Counted from the first letter of the stretch, positions 17,570-26,282 are shown. The stretch: 64,000 bases of DNA from Sphingobium trunci (GCF_022664535.1 NZ_JAKUJY010000013.1:1-64000); one strand, 5' to 3'. Program-made: numbers and translations. The notes: generated by a model from the sequence alone, not told the origin.

Positions 17570-18243
17570 TGCGGGTTCGTGCCGGTGCCGCCCTGTTTCT
17601 CAGCCTGATTTCGCTCGCGGCCTGCGACGGCCGGGAGGAGAGCGCGATCAACAATCTTGCCAATGGCGCCAATGCGACGCAGGTCGAAAACAGCGTCCGG
17701 GCGGAAGCGCAGGCGGTGATGGAACCGCTGAGGCCCCCCCCTCCCGGCACGCCGGGCGGCCTGCCCGCCGATCCCCAGCCGGTGGTGGAGGAAGATGCGG
17801 TCGATCCCAAGGGCGCGCAGGGCGCCGCGCAGGTGGTGCAGGGCTATTATGGCCTGCTGGAGGAAAAGCGCTACGGCGACGCGCAGGATCTGTGGAACGA
17901 CAACAGCGCGATGGGGGCCGAGGATGATGCCCGCTTCGCCGCGCGCTTCCGCAGCTTCAGCGAGGTGCATGCCAATGTCGGCGCACCCGGCAATGTGGAG
18001 GGCGCAGCGGGATCGCTGTTCGTGACCGTGCCGGTGCAGGTCTATGGCCGCCTGGCGGCCAACGGCAAGCCCTGGTATCGGCTGCGGCAGGTGACGCTGC
18101 GCCGCGCCAATGACGTGCCGGGTTCCAGCGAGGCGGATCGCCGCTGGCATATCGAATCGATCGGTCCCTACGAACCGCCGGCGCAACCGGCGGCGGAGAC
18201 GGACAATGCCATCTCCGCCACCGACGGGCTGCTCAAGAAATAG
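17569..18243 (+). CDS. Putative lipoprotein, 224 aa, unknown function
   Basis: Lipobox LISLAACDG at residues 12-20 indicates lipidation at the Cys. A low-complexity Pro-rich linker (PLRPPPPGTPGGLPADPQP) leads to a folded C-terminal domain (VVQGYYGLLEEKRYGDAQDL, WHIESIGPY) that resembles NTF2-like or DUF4440-type small folds; that is a weak impression. It starts inside the stop of the preceding gene (TGATG), so it is translated with it. Its 3' end overlaps the convergent cyclophilin gene by 11 bp. Confidence 0.7.
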   Translation: MRVRAGAALFLSLISLAACDGREESAINNLANGANATQVENSVRAEAQAVMEPLRPPPPGTPGGLPADPQPVVEEDAVDPKGAQGAAQVVQGYYGLLEEKRYGDAQDLWNDNSAMGAEDDARFAARFRSFSEVHANVGAPGNVEGAAGSLFVTVPVQVYGRLAANGKPWYRLRQVTLRRANDVPGSSEADRRWHIESIGPYEPPAQPAAETDNAISATDGLLKK

Positions 18244-18685
18244 TCGCCTTCAGGATCTTGCCCGGGGTCTTGGGCGGTTCGCCCTTGGGCAGCGCGTCGA
18301 CATGCTCCATGCCCGACGTCACCTCACCCCAGACGGTATATTGGCCGTCAAGGAAGGTGGCATCGTCGAAGCAGATGAAGAACTGGCTGTTGGCGCTGTT
18401 CGGGTTCATCGCGCGGGCCATGGAGCAGACGCCGCGAATATGCGGTTCGCGGCTGAATTCGGCCTTCAGGTCGGGCAGCTTCGACCCGCCCATGCCGGTG
18501 CCGGTCGGATCGCCGCCCTGCGCCATGAAGCCGGGAATGACGCGGTGGAACACGACGCCATCGTAGAAACCGTCCTTGGTGAGCTGGGTGATGCGCTCGA
18601 CATGGCCGGGCGCCAGGTCGGGACGCAGCTTGATCACGACGTCGCCGCCGCTGTCGAGGGTGAGTGTCAGGGTTTCGTCAGCCAT
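18233..18685 (-). CDS. Cyclophilin-type peptidyl-prolyl isomerase
   Basis: 150 residues from ATG 18685, chosen because AGAGGA lies just upstream and an earlier ATG (18727) adds only unrelated residues. Cyclophilin signatures: FYDGVVFHRVIPGFMAQGGD with the catalytic Arg and the Phe/Met/Gln wall, and ANSQFFICFDDATFLDGQYT. No signal peptide is seen, so it is cytosolic (PpiB type). It catalyses proline cis-trans isomerisation during folding. Confidence 0.94.
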   Translation of the reverse strand: MADETLTLTLDSGGDVVIKLRPDLAPGHVERITQLTKDGFYDGVVFHRVIPGFMAQGGDPTGTGMGGSKLPDLKAEFSREPHIRGVCSMARAMNPNSANSQFFICFDDATFLDGQYTVWGEVTSGMEHVDALPKGEPPKTPGKILKATIS

Positions 18686-18842
18686 AAATATCCTCTCGTG
18701 GCGGGGGAAACGGGAAAGATCGTTCATATAGAGTGTTGGGACGGGGATGGAAGCGCCTCATGAGTTTCTTGGGGCATTGCAATTGTGACGAGCATGGGCA
18801 AAAGCAGCGACATGCTACAGGAACCGGACAGTAGGGGACGCG

Positions 18843-20276
18843 ATGAGCGAACGAGCCGATACGGCCGAACCCCGGCTGGACGCAGACCATAGCGACGAAC
18901 CTGTCGTCGATCAGGCGGAATCGCGCCATGACGAGGACGACCGGCTGAAGTCCGAGTTTGTCGATGCCGTGCTCGACGCGGTGGAGGCGGACGACCGCGA
19001 AACCGCGCGGGAACTGGTGTCGCCGCTGCATCCGGCGGACATTGCCGACCTTCTGGAACTGACCCCGTCCGAGCGGCGCGGCGAAGTGGCGGCGGCGCTG
19101 GGCGATCTGGTCGGCGCAGAGGTTCTTTCCGAACTCAACGACTATGTCCGCGACGACCTGCTGGATGCGCTGCGGCCCGAGCAGGTGGCGGAATTCGCCG
19201 CCGAACTCGACACCGACGACGCCGTCGCCATCATCGAGGATATGGAGGAGGCCGACCAGCAGGCCGTCCTCGACGCGCTCGACCCCGAAGACCGCGCGGC
19301 GATCGAAAACGCGCTCTCCTATCCGGAGGAATCCGCAGGCCGCCTGATGCAGCGCGACCTGGTCGCGGTGCCGGAGCATATGACGGTCGGGCAGGTCATC
19401 GACTATCTGCGCGACAATCGCGACCTTACCAGCGATTTCTGGGAAATCTTCGTCGTCGACGAAGCGCACAAGCCGATCGGCACCTGCCAGTTGAGTTGGG
19501 TGCTGACCTGCCCGCGCAGCATCGCCATGGCCGACCTGATGAAGCGCGAACAGACGCTGATCCCGGTCGATATGGATCAGGAGGAGGTGGCGCTCCGCTT
19601 CCAGAAATATGCGCTGATCTCCGCCGCCGTGGTCGATGCCAGCGGGCGGCTGGTCGGCATGATCACGGTGGACGACATCGTCCACATCATCTCCGAGGAA
19701 GCGGGCGAGGATATTCTCCGCCTGTCGGGCGCGGGCGAGGGCGACATCAACCAGCCGATCCTGGAAACGGTGCGCACGCGCCTCTCCTGGCTGGTGGTGA
19801 ACCTGGGCACGGCGATCCTGGCGGCGTCGGTGGTCGGGCTGTTCCAGTCGACCATCTCCAAATATGTCGTGCTGGCGGTGCTGATGCCGATCGTGTCGGG
19901 CATGGGCGGCAATGCCGGGACGCAGACCATGGCGGTGGCGGTGCGCGCGCTCGCCACCAATCAGCTCACCAGTTCCAACACCATCCGCCAGATCGTCCGC
20001 GAATTCCGCATCGCCAGCGCCAATGGCACGGCGCTGGGCATATTGATCGGCGTGTCGGTGGGGCTGATCTACGGCAATCACGATCTGGGCATCGTCATCG
20101 CGCTGGCGATGCTGTTCAACAATCTCGTGGCGGGGCTGGCGGGCATATTGGTGCCGGTGACGCTGGACCGCTTCAATATCGATCCGGCCGTATCGTCGGC
20201 GGTGTTCGTCACCACCATGACGGACGTGATGGGCTTTTTCTCCTTCCTCGGCCTAGCCACCATCTGGGGTCTGTAG
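18843..20276 (+). CDS. mgtE: MgtE-type magnesium transporter
   Basis: 477 residues. It shows an acidic N-terminal extension, the MgtE_N superhelical domain (about 60-165, with repeated LLDALRPEQVAEFAAELD-like helices), paired CBS domains (about 165-290; LMQRDLVAVPEHMTVGQVID and LVGMITVDDIVHIISEEAGE) and five C-terminal membrane helices (about 310-475) including the conserved PIVSGMGGNAGTQT selectivity segment. Mg2+ binding to the cytosolic domains gates the channel. No M-box-like leader was noticed upstream. Confidence 0.95.
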   Translation: MSERADTAEPRLDADHSDEPVVDQAESRHDEDDRLKSEFVDAVLDAVEADDRETARELVSPLHPADIADLLELTPSERRGEVAAALGDLVGAEVLSELNDYVRDDLLDALRPEQVAEFAAELDTDDAVAIIEDMEEADQQAVLDALDPEDRAAIENALSYPEESAGRLMQRDLVAVPEHMTVGQVIDYLRDNRDLTSDFWEIFVVDEAHKPIGTCQLSWVLTCPRSIAMADLMKREQTLIPVDMDQEEVALRFQKYALISAAVVDASGRLVGMITVDDIVHIISEEAGEDILRLSGAGEGDINQPILETVRTRLSWLVVNLGTAILAASVVGLFQSTISKYVVLAVLMPIVSGMGGNAGTQTMAVAVRALATNQLTSSNTIRQIVREFRIASANGTALGILIGVSVGLIYGNHDLGIVIALAMLFNNLVAGLAGILVPVTLDRFNIDPAVSSAVFVTTMTDVMGFFSFLGLATIWGL

Positions 20277-20316
20277 CCGGGCTTGACCGCCGCGCGGAAG
20301 CGCCCATCTTCGCGTG

Positions 20317-20715
20317 ATGCCGCTACACCTCACCAAGATCGCCTTCCAGAGCGAAAGTCCCGCCACGCTCCGGGCCTGGCTGGAAAGCCATGCGGAAGAG
20401 GCGCGGCTGACCACCCGCTACCTGCCCAAGCGGGTCGAGGAACTGGCGGGTGGCTCCCTCTACTGGATACATGGTCATCAACTGGTGGGGCGCAGCCCGA
20501 TCCTGGGCTTCCGGGAAACCGGGCAGGGGCGCTACTGGATCAGGCTGGAACCCCGGCTGATATCGGTGCGCGCGCAACCCAAGCGTGCCCATCAGGGCTG
20601 GCGTTATCTGGAGGCGAAGGATGCGCCGCCCGACCTGGGCGGGGGCGAGGCGAACGATCTGGACGCCATGCCGTCCGCCATGCTGGGGGAGCTGGCGAAG
20701 CTGGGTCTGATCTGA
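20317..20715 (+). CDS. DUF1489 family protein
   Basis: 132 residues, alpha/beta, cytosolic. Characteristic segments are YLPKRVEELAGGSLYWIHGH and GRYWIRLEPRLISVRAQPKR, which match the alphaproteobacterial DUF1489 family. A GTG immediately before the ATG (20314) could serve as start. It follows mgtE by about 40 bp and converges on the UdgX gene. Function unknown. Confidence 0.8.
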   Translation: MPLHLTKIAFQSESPATLRAWLESHAEEARLTTRYLPKRVEELAGGSLYWIHGHQLVGRSPILGFRETGQGRYWIRLEPRLISVRAQPKRAHQGWRYLEAKDAPPDLGGGEANDLDAMPSAMLGELAKLGLI

Positions 20716-20718
20716 GGC

Positions 20719-22173
20719 TCAGGCGAGCGCCTTCACCTGTTCCCCGATGGCGCGCAGTTCACTGATGAAGCGCGCCCGTTCCTCGACCCTGCGGCTTGGG
20801 TCGGGCATGCGCAGCAGGAAGCTGGGATGGACGGTGATCCAGCCCTGCGCGCCGCTCTCCAATGCAATGGGTGCGCCGCGCCACCGGCCGATCGTCACGG
20901 CCTTGCCGATCAGCGCGCGCCCGGCCGTCGCGCCGAGTGCCACGATGATGCGCGGGCGGACCAGATCCCGTTCCTGTTCCAGCCACCAGCGGCAGGCCTG
21001 GATTTCGGGCGTTTCCGGCGTCTGGTGGATGCGCCGCTTGCCGCGCCGTTCATGTTTGAAATGCTTGACCGCATTGGTGATATAGGTGCGGCTGCGGTCG
21101 ATCCCGGCCTCCTCCAGCGCTTGATCGAACAGCTGGCCAGCGGGTCCGACGAAGGGGCGCCCGGCCAGATCCTCCTGATCCCCCGGCTGTTCGCCGATGA
21201 ACATCAATGGCGCGTCGACCGGTCCCTCGCCGAACACCGTCTGGGTGGCGTCCCGGTACAAGGGGCAACGGGTGCAGCCCGTCGCCTCGTCGCGCAACGC
21301 CTGCCATGCGGCGTCGGCGTTCCCTTGGCGGGCGGCGGGCTTGGGTGGGGTCGCGATCATGGCTGCCTCGCGCGCTTGGGCCCCCGCCACCAGCCCCGGG
21401 ATGAGCGTGGCTTCGGGCAGGTTGCGCCAATATTTTCGCGGCATTTCGGACAGCATGGCACCGACCTTGAGCCGGGCGGGATTGAAGATTGCTGCATAAT
21501 AGCCCTTCCATATCTCTTCGACCGGATCGTCCACGGCCGCATCCGCGCGGGTGGCGCCGGGACCCTCGGACAAGGTTTCGCCATCCCAGTGGATGCTGAT
21601 CTCCGGCGTGAGGATCGACCAGCGCATCGAGGCGAAACGGCGCATGAAGAAACCGGCATTGGCGCGGACGATATGATGGTCGGGTTCGAACCAGGCGACG
21701 AAGTGCGGCCCGTCCGCATCGGCCAGTTCGCGGAAGCGGACGAAGGCGCGCATCTTGTGCAGGTCGCGCCGGACAGCCTTGGCCAGCCCCTCCACCCGAC
21801 GGAGCAGGGGGTCGGCACGGTCCTCCAGGCTGGACGGATGTTCGCGCACCCGAAGAAGGAGCGCATAAAGCAGGGCGAAGCGTTGCGGATCGCGATGCAG
21901 GATCGCGGTTTCGGCCAATTCTACAAAGGGACGTGGGACAGAGAAGATGGCGGCGCTCGTGGGCGGCAACGCCGCCGGGGCCGGGGTGACGGCAAAGAGA
22001 TCGCCGCTATCGCCGTCGACCTGCCAGTTGATTTCGGCTGGCGCGATTCCGGCGATCGCGAAGGCGCGGGCAGCGCGTCGCCATCCCTCGAAATCGTCCG
22101 GCCCATTCAGTTGCGCGCGATACATGATCCGTCGGGGCGCCAGCCGGTGGGATCGACCGGGGCTCATCATCAT
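20719..22173 (-). CDS. DUF4130 - UdgX fused uracil-DNA glycosylase
   Basis: 484 residues, two domains. Residues 17-255 are the DUF4130 (TIGR03915-type) domain that accompanies a radical-SAM partner in many bacteria. Residues 285-484 are a family-4-like uracil-DNA glycosylase of the UdgX type: GEQPGDQED at 327-335, FVGPAGQLFD, the UdgX-specific loop KRRIHQTP at 379-386, and VHPSFLLR near 448. C300, C303 and C394 are plausible iron-sulfur ligands. UdgX is established to excise uracil and then become covalently linked to the abasic site through the His of KRRIH, which is present here. It is the last gene of the operon led by the radical-SAM gene, 3 bp after the hemerythrin stop, with GGAGG upstream. 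Confidence 0.93.
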   Translation of the reverse strand: MMMSPGRSHRLAPRRIMYRAQLNGPDDFEGWRRAARAFAIAGIAPAEINWQVDGDSGDLFAVTPAPAALPPTSAAIFSVPRPFVELAETAILHRDPQRFALLYALLLRVREHPSSLEDRADPLLRRVEGLAKAVRRDLHKMRAFVRFRELADADGPHFVAWFEPDHHIVRANAGFFMRRFASMRWSILTPEISIHWDGETLSEGPGATRADAAVDDPVEEIWKGYYAAIFNPARLKVGAMLSEMPRKYWRNLPEATLIPGLVAGAQAREAAMIATPPKPAARQGNADAAWQALRDEATGCTRCPLYRDATQTVFGEGPVDAPLMFIGEQPGDQEDLAGRPFVGPAGQLFDQALEEAGIDRSRTYITNAVKHFKHERRGKRRIHQTPETPEIQACRWWLEQERDLVRPRIIVALGATAGRALIGKAVTIGRWRGAPIALESGAQGWITVHPSFLLRMPDPSRRVEERARFISELRAIGEQVKALA

Positions 22174-22176
22174 TCT

Positions 22177-22641
22177 CTAATCCTCCGCTTCCGCCCGCTC
22201 GAGTTCCGCCGGTTTGCGCTCGGCGAAAAGCGCCGCGAGTCTCTCTTCCTCCTGCGCGGTCAATTCCTTCGCGGCATCGGGGAACATCTCTTCCTCTTCC
22301 TCCTCGATATGATGGAGGTAGCGTTTCTTCATGTCGGCAAAGGTCCGGTTCCAATCCGCCCCATTGAAGGAAAGACCCTCCAGCTCCTCCAGAAAATCGT
22401 CGATTTCCTTATGTTCGGATACGCTGTGCTGGGCGTCTTCACGCAGGTCCGGACGCGCCAGCATGGTGGCGTAGAGCGTTTCCTCCTCTGCCGCGGCATG
22501 GGCCGTCACTTCCACCCGGAACTGTTCGAACAGCTTTTTCAGCCGGTCAGGATCGTTCCCGGCATCGGCCATCTTCTCGAAAAGCTGGCGATGGGCGTCA
22601 TGATCCTGTTTCAGTCGGTCGAAAATGCTGGCTTTGGCCAT
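22177..22641 (-). CDS. Hemerythrin HHE-domain protein
   Basis: 154 residues from ATG 22641, with AAGGAG upstream. A four-helix hemerythrin-like bundle with metal-ligand pattern His/Glu in LKQDHDAHRQLFEKM, VTAHAAAEEETLYATML, SVSEHKEIDDFLEEL and YLHHIEEEEEEMFP. The C-terminus is very acidic and Glu-rich. Such proteins bind a di-iron centre and O2 or NO, or sense redox state. It lies between a small membrane protein and the UdgX fusion, only 3 bp from the latter. A possible EcfG-type promoter lies upstream (22671-22696). Confidence 0.9.
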   Translation of the reverse strand: MAKASIFDRLKQDHDAHRQLFEKMADAGNDPDRLKKLFEQFRVEVTAHAAAEEETLYATMLARPDLREDAQHSVSEHKEIDDFLEELEGLSFNGADWNRTFADMKKRYLHHIEEEEEEMFPDAAKELTAQEEERLAALFAERKPAELERAEAED

Positions 22642-22670
22642 GGCTATGCTCCTTCTCATCAGGAAAGAAC

Positions 22671-22696
22671 AACGATGGATCGCCGCTTTGGGTTCA
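22671..22696 (-). promoter_or_regulatory. Possible EcfG (general stress) promoter before hemerythrin gene
   Basis: On the minus strand TGAAC is followed after 17 bases by CGTT, 30 bp before the hemerythrin start. The alphaproteobacterial EcfG consensus is GGAAC-N16/17-CGTT; the first base differs. It overlaps the stop codon of the upstream gene. Sequence similarity only. Confidence 0.35.
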
Positions 22697-22990
22697 GCCG
22701 AACAGGGCGCGAAAGATGATTGCGACAGGAATCCAGAGCAGCCCGCCGACGATGCTGGCCGACCAGAGCTGCACCAGATCGCGGCGGAACCGCGTTTCCA
22801 GGCCATGGGAGGACAGGCCGCTGCCGTCGAGCAGTTCCCAGCGACGCTCCAGTCCCCGCGCCGCCACCGCAAAGCCGCCGATCGCAATGATGATGCCCAG
22901 ATGCAGCAGCAGCGACCCGCCCATCTTGGCGACGATGAAAATCTGAAGCAGGCAGAAAACGACCAGCGCGGCAGCCAGATGCGTACTCAT
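22694..22990 (-). CDS. Small integral membrane protein, unknown function
   Basis: 98 residues from ATG 22990 with GGCGG upstream. Three hydrophobic segments: THLAAALVVFCLLQIFIVA, GSLLLHLGIIIAIGGFAVAA and SIVGGLLWIPVAIIFRALF, with a charged loop RGLERRWELLDGSG between the second and third. I do not recognise a family. It is 52 bp upstream of the hemerythrin gene and 133 bp downstream of the radical-SAM gene, all on the same strand. Confidence 0.65.
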   Translation of the reverse strand: MSTHLAAALVVFCLLQIFIVAKMGGSLLLHLGIIIAIGGFAVAARGLERRWELLDGSGLSSHGLETRFRRDLVQLWSASIVGGLLWIPVAIIFRALFG

Positions 22991-23123
22991 CCGCCGGGCA
23001 TGCCCCGTGCGATGGGAGGTGCCGCCATTCCACTTTGTCGCCAAAAACCTGACCCTTTCCTTGCGCCGGAAAAGGAAAACATGAACGGCCGCACCGATCA
23101 ACGGCAAAATGCGTTCGTTTCAT

Positions 23124-24365
23124 TCAAAAAAGCTCCAATTGGCTGGCGCGGGATGTGGGACGCAGGTGCAACCGGTCGGCCAGCTGCACGGGCCGCCAGT
23201 CGCCCGCCACCAGAAAGGGGCGCAGCTTTGCGATCGAGCGGGTCAGCCGCGCGATATCGTCCAGCCGCAAGCGGCGGTGGCGGCGGCTGGCGAGGATGCG
23301 GTCGACCGCCTTGACGCCCAGGCCCGGCACCCGCAGCAAGGCTTCGCGCGGCGCGCGGTTGACGTCGACGGGGAAGGCGTCGCGATGCCGCAACGCCCAG
23401 GCCAGCTTGGGATCGATGTCGAGCGGCAGGCAGCCGGTTTCGGGATCGGTCGCGCCTTCCAGTTCCTCCGCCGAAAAGCCGTAGAAGCGCATCATCCAGT
23501 CGGACTGATACAGCCGATGCTCGCGCATCAGCGGCGGGCGCTGGAGCGGCAGTACGCTGCTGGGGGACGGGATCGGGGAAAAGGCGCTGTAATAGACCCG
23601 CCGCAGGCGGTGGCGGTCATAGAGGGCGCTGGCGCGGTGGATGATGGCGCGGTCGTCCGCCCTGTCCGCGCCGATGATCATCTGGGTCGATTGCCCGGCC
23701 GGTGCGAAGCGCGGCGCATGGGCATAGCGGCGGCGCGCGTCGCTCCCATCCTCGATCGCGGCACGCATCCCGGCCATGGCGGTTTCGATCCGCTTGCCGT
23801 CCTTTTCCGGCGCGAGCCGCTTCAGTCCGGTTTCCGTCGGCAGCTCGACATTGATGGACAGCCGGTCGGCATAGAGCCCGGCCTGTTGCGCCAGTTGGGG
23901 GTCTGCGTCGGGAATGGTCTTGAGATGGATGTAGCCGCGGAAATCATGCTCTTCCCGCAGGCTGCGGGCGACGGCGACCAGTTGCTCCATGGTATAGTCC
24001 GACGACCGGATGATGCCGGAGGAGAGGAAGAGCCCTTCAATATAGTTGCGGCGGTAGAAGCTGATCGTCAGCTCCACCACTTCGCGCACGGTGAACCGGG
24101 CGCGGCGGACATTGCTGGACTGCCGGTTGATGCAATAGTGGCAATCGAAAATGCAGCTGTTGGTCAGCAGGATCTTGAGCAGCGAAATGCATCGTCCGTC
24201 CGGCGCATAGGCATGGCAGATGCCCATGCCCTCCGTCGATCCGATCCCGCCCTTGCGCCCTGAGGCACTGTCCCTTCCGACCGTGCCGGAGGAAGCGCAT
24301 GACGCATCATATTTGGCGGCGTCGGCGAGGATTTCGAGCTTCTGGCGAACGGAGAGAGCGGTCAT
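23124..24365 (-). CDS. Putative DNA modification/repair radical SAM protein
   Basis: 413 residues. The radical-SAM cluster motif C-x3-C-x2-C is C71-C75-C78 in LLTNSCIFDCHYCINR, with further Cys at 23, 50 and 59. The C-terminus carries a helix-hairpin-helix (LLRVPGLGVKAVDRILASRR), a DNA-binding element. This matches the TIGR03916 family, a known genomic partner of the DUF4130 domain found here fused to UdgX three genes downstream. The substrate reaction has not been established for the family to my knowledge. A perfect GTTC-N7-GTTC site ends 4 bp before the start codon, implying LexA control. The ATG has no clear Shine-Dalgarno. Confidence 0.92.
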   Translation of the reverse strand: MTALSVRQKLEILADAAKYDASCASSGTVGRDSASGRKGGIGSTEGMGICHAYAPDGRCISLLKILLTNSCIFDCHYCINRQSSNVRRARFTVREVVELTISFYRRNYIEGLFLSSGIIRSSDYTMEQLVAVARSLREEHDFRGYIHLKTIPDADPQLAQQAGLYADRLSINVELPTETGLKRLAPEKDGKRIETAMAGMRAAIEDGSDARRRYAHAPRFAPAGQSTQMIIGADRADDRAIIHRASALYDRHRLRRVYYSAFSPIPSPSSVLPLQRPPLMREHRLYQSDWMMRFYGFSAEELEGATDPETGCLPLDIDPKLAWALRHRDAFPVDVNRAPREALLRVPGLGVKAVDRILASRRHRRLRLDDIARLTRSIAKLRPFLVAGDWRPVQLADRLHLRPTSRASQLELF

Positions 24366-24369
24366 GATC

Positions 24370-24384
24370 GTTCATGATATGTTC
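24370..24384 (-). promoter_or_regulatory. LexA (SOS) box
   Basis: GTTC (24370-24373), seven bases, GTTC (24381-24384): an exact match to the alphaproteobacterial LexA operator GTTC-N7-GTTC. It lies in the 57-bp gap before the radical-SAM gene, 4 bp from its start, where bound repressor would block transcription. Confidence 0.8.
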
Positions 24385-24422
24385 CAAATCCCGTCCTGTC
24401 CATAATCTGCATCAGAACCGGC

Positions 24423-26282
24423 TCAGGCGTCGGCACCGTTCCCATCCAGCACCTGGCGGACCTTCATCGCCAGCTGGTCCAGCGTGAAGGGCTTGGCAAG
24501 GAAGGATACGCCCGGATCGAGCATGCCATTATGGACGATGGCGTTGCGGGTGTAACCGGTGGTGTAGAGTATCTTGAGGGCAGGGCGGGTCTTTCGCGCC
24601 CGATCGGCAAGTTCCCGCCCATTGATGCCCGGCATGACGATATCGGTGAACAGCATGTCGATGCGGGGCTGGATCGCCAGCATTTCCAGCGCCTGTTCGC
24701 CGTCCGACGCCTGGACGATGGTGTAGCCCAGCTCGCGCAGCGAATCGACCGACATATGGCGGACCCGCTCTTCATCCTCGACCACCAGGATGATTTCCTC
24801 TTCCCGCGCGCGGGGCAGTTCCGTCGCGACCGCAGCGACCGTCCCGGCTGCCGCTTCCGCGCCGTAATGGCGGGGCAGATAGATTTTGATGACCGTGCCT
24901 TCGCCCGGCTCGGAATAGATTTTCACATGGCCGCGCGATTGCTTGATGAAGCCGAACACCTGACTCAGTCCCAGCCCGGTGCCCTTGCCCACGCCCTTGG
25001 TGGTGAAGAAGGGATCGAAGGCGCGGTCCACCACGTCCGGCGGCATTCCGGTTCCGTTGTCGGTCACCGACACCATGACATATTGCCCCGGCGCGACGTC
25101 GCTCTGGCCCGCGGCATAGGCATCGTCGAGATGCGCGTTGGCGGTCTCTATGGTCAGCCGCCCGCCCGCCGGCATGGCGTCGCGTGAATTGACGCACAGG
25201 TTGATGATCGCCGATTCGAGCTGGCCGGCATCGATGCTCGCCCGCCACAGCCCACCGGCCAGCACGGTTTCGACCCGGATGCTCTCCCCGATCGTGCGGC
25301 GCAGCAGTTCCGACATGCCGCCCACCAGCTTGTTGACGTCGGTCGGCTGCGGATCGAGCGGCTGCTGCCGGGAAAAGGCCAGCAGCCGTGCGGTGAGTTG
25401 GGCGGCGCGCTGGGCACCCTCCGCCGCATTGTCGATGCTTTTCGTGACGCGCGGATCGGTACCGGCCGCCAGCCGCCGCCGCGCCATGTCGAGCGAACCG
25501 ATGACGATGGCCAGCATATTGTTGAAGTCATGGGCAATGCCGCCGGTGAGCTGTCCGATGGATTCCATCTTCTGCATCTGGCGCAACTGCGCCTCGGCCG
25601 CTTCCCGTTCCTGTCCTTCGGCGACCAGCCTCCTGTTGATCGAACTCAACGCCTGCTGGCTTTCCGTGGCTTCCGTCACCCGGCGATAGGCGGTGCGCAG
25701 CGCCAGCGCCCCCAGCAGGGTGATCAGCACCGCCGAAACCGCCATGCCGACGGACACCAGCAGGCTGAGGCGATAGTCGTTGGCCGTCCGGCCTTTCAGC
25801 AGTTGGGCCTCGCGCGCCCGCATGGCGGCGACGACGGCCCGGATCTTGGTCATCGTGACCATGCCCGCGTTGAAATCGTCGGGCGCGATGATGGCGCCCT
25901 GTCGCCGCCGTTCGATCCCGCTGCGCATCAGGAACAGCCGGTCGTCGAGCAGCTGCTCTAGTGTTTCGATCGATTGGGCCTGCAGGCGATTGTCGCTCAT
26001 CTCGGCCCGCAATGCGGTCAGCTCTTCCCGCCATTCATTGCGGAAGGCGGTGTAAGGCCCCAGGAAACTGTCCCTGCCCGTCAGCATGAAGCCGCGCTGG
26101 CTGCTCTCCGCCTCCTGCACATGGAGCAGAAGGGTCGATAGCTGGTTTTCCACCCGCAGCGTGTGCTGAACCCAGCCATTGACCCGCTGCTGCGCCGTAT
26201 AAGCCCAATAGGTGCTGCCCACTGCCACCACGACGATGAGCAGCGCCAGCAACAGGAGGAAGACCGACCGTTCGGGGCGCAT
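24423..26282 (-). CDS. CHASE3 hybrid sensor histidine kinase with C-terminal receiver
   Basis: 619 residues from ATG 26282 (MRPERSVFLLLLALL); an earlier ATG at 26327 adds 15 residues. Domains in order: TM1, periplasmic CHASE3 (AESSQRGFMLTGRDSFLGPY), TM2 (LLVSVGMAVSAVLITLLGAL), a HisKA dimerisation domain with the phospho-His in GGIAHDFNNMLAIVIGSLD, HATPase (NLCVNSRDAMP, DNGTGMPPDV, GKGTGLGLSQVFGFIKQSRG), and a receiver domain with the Asp in DMLFTDIVMPG. No response regulator with a DNA-binding domain is adjacent, so output is through another protein. Confidence 0.93.
   Translation of the reverse strand: MRPERSVFLLLLALLIVVVAVGSTYWAYTAQQRVNGWVQHTLRVENQLSTLLLHVQEAESSQRGFMLTGRDSFLGPYTAFRNEWREELTALRAEMSDNRLQAQSIETLEQLLDDRLFLMRSGIERRRQGAIIAPDDFNAGMVTMTKIRAVVAAMRAREAQLLKGRTANDYRLSLLVSVGMAVSAVLITLLGALALRTAYRRVTEATESQQALSSINRRLVAEGQEREAAEAQLRQMQKMESIGQLTGGIAHDFNNMLAIVIGSLDMARRRLAAGTDPRVTKSIDNAAEGAQRAAQLTARLLAFSRQQPLDPQPTDVNKLVGGMSELLRRTIGESIRVETVLAGGLWRASIDAGQLESAIINLCVNSRDAMPAGGRLTIETANAHLDDAYAAGQSDVAPGQYVMVSVTDNGTGMPPDVVDRAFDPFFTTKGVGKGTGLGLSQVFGFIKQSRGHVKIYSEPGEGTVIKIYLPRHYGAEAAAGTVAAVATELPRAREEEIILVVEDEERVRHMSVDSLRELGYTIVQASDGEQALEMLAIQPRIDMLFTDIVMPGINGRELADRARKTRPALKILYTTGYTRNAIVHNGMLDPGVSFLAKPFTLDQLAMKVRQVLDGNGADA

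Noticed and set aside
18728..18842. M-box magnesium riboswitch before mgtE
   Set aside because: The 114-bp gap is too short and lacks recognisable conserved elements.
20827..22719. 630-codon plus-strand frame opposite the UdgX and hemerythrin genes
   Set aside because: Shadow of genes with clear motifs.
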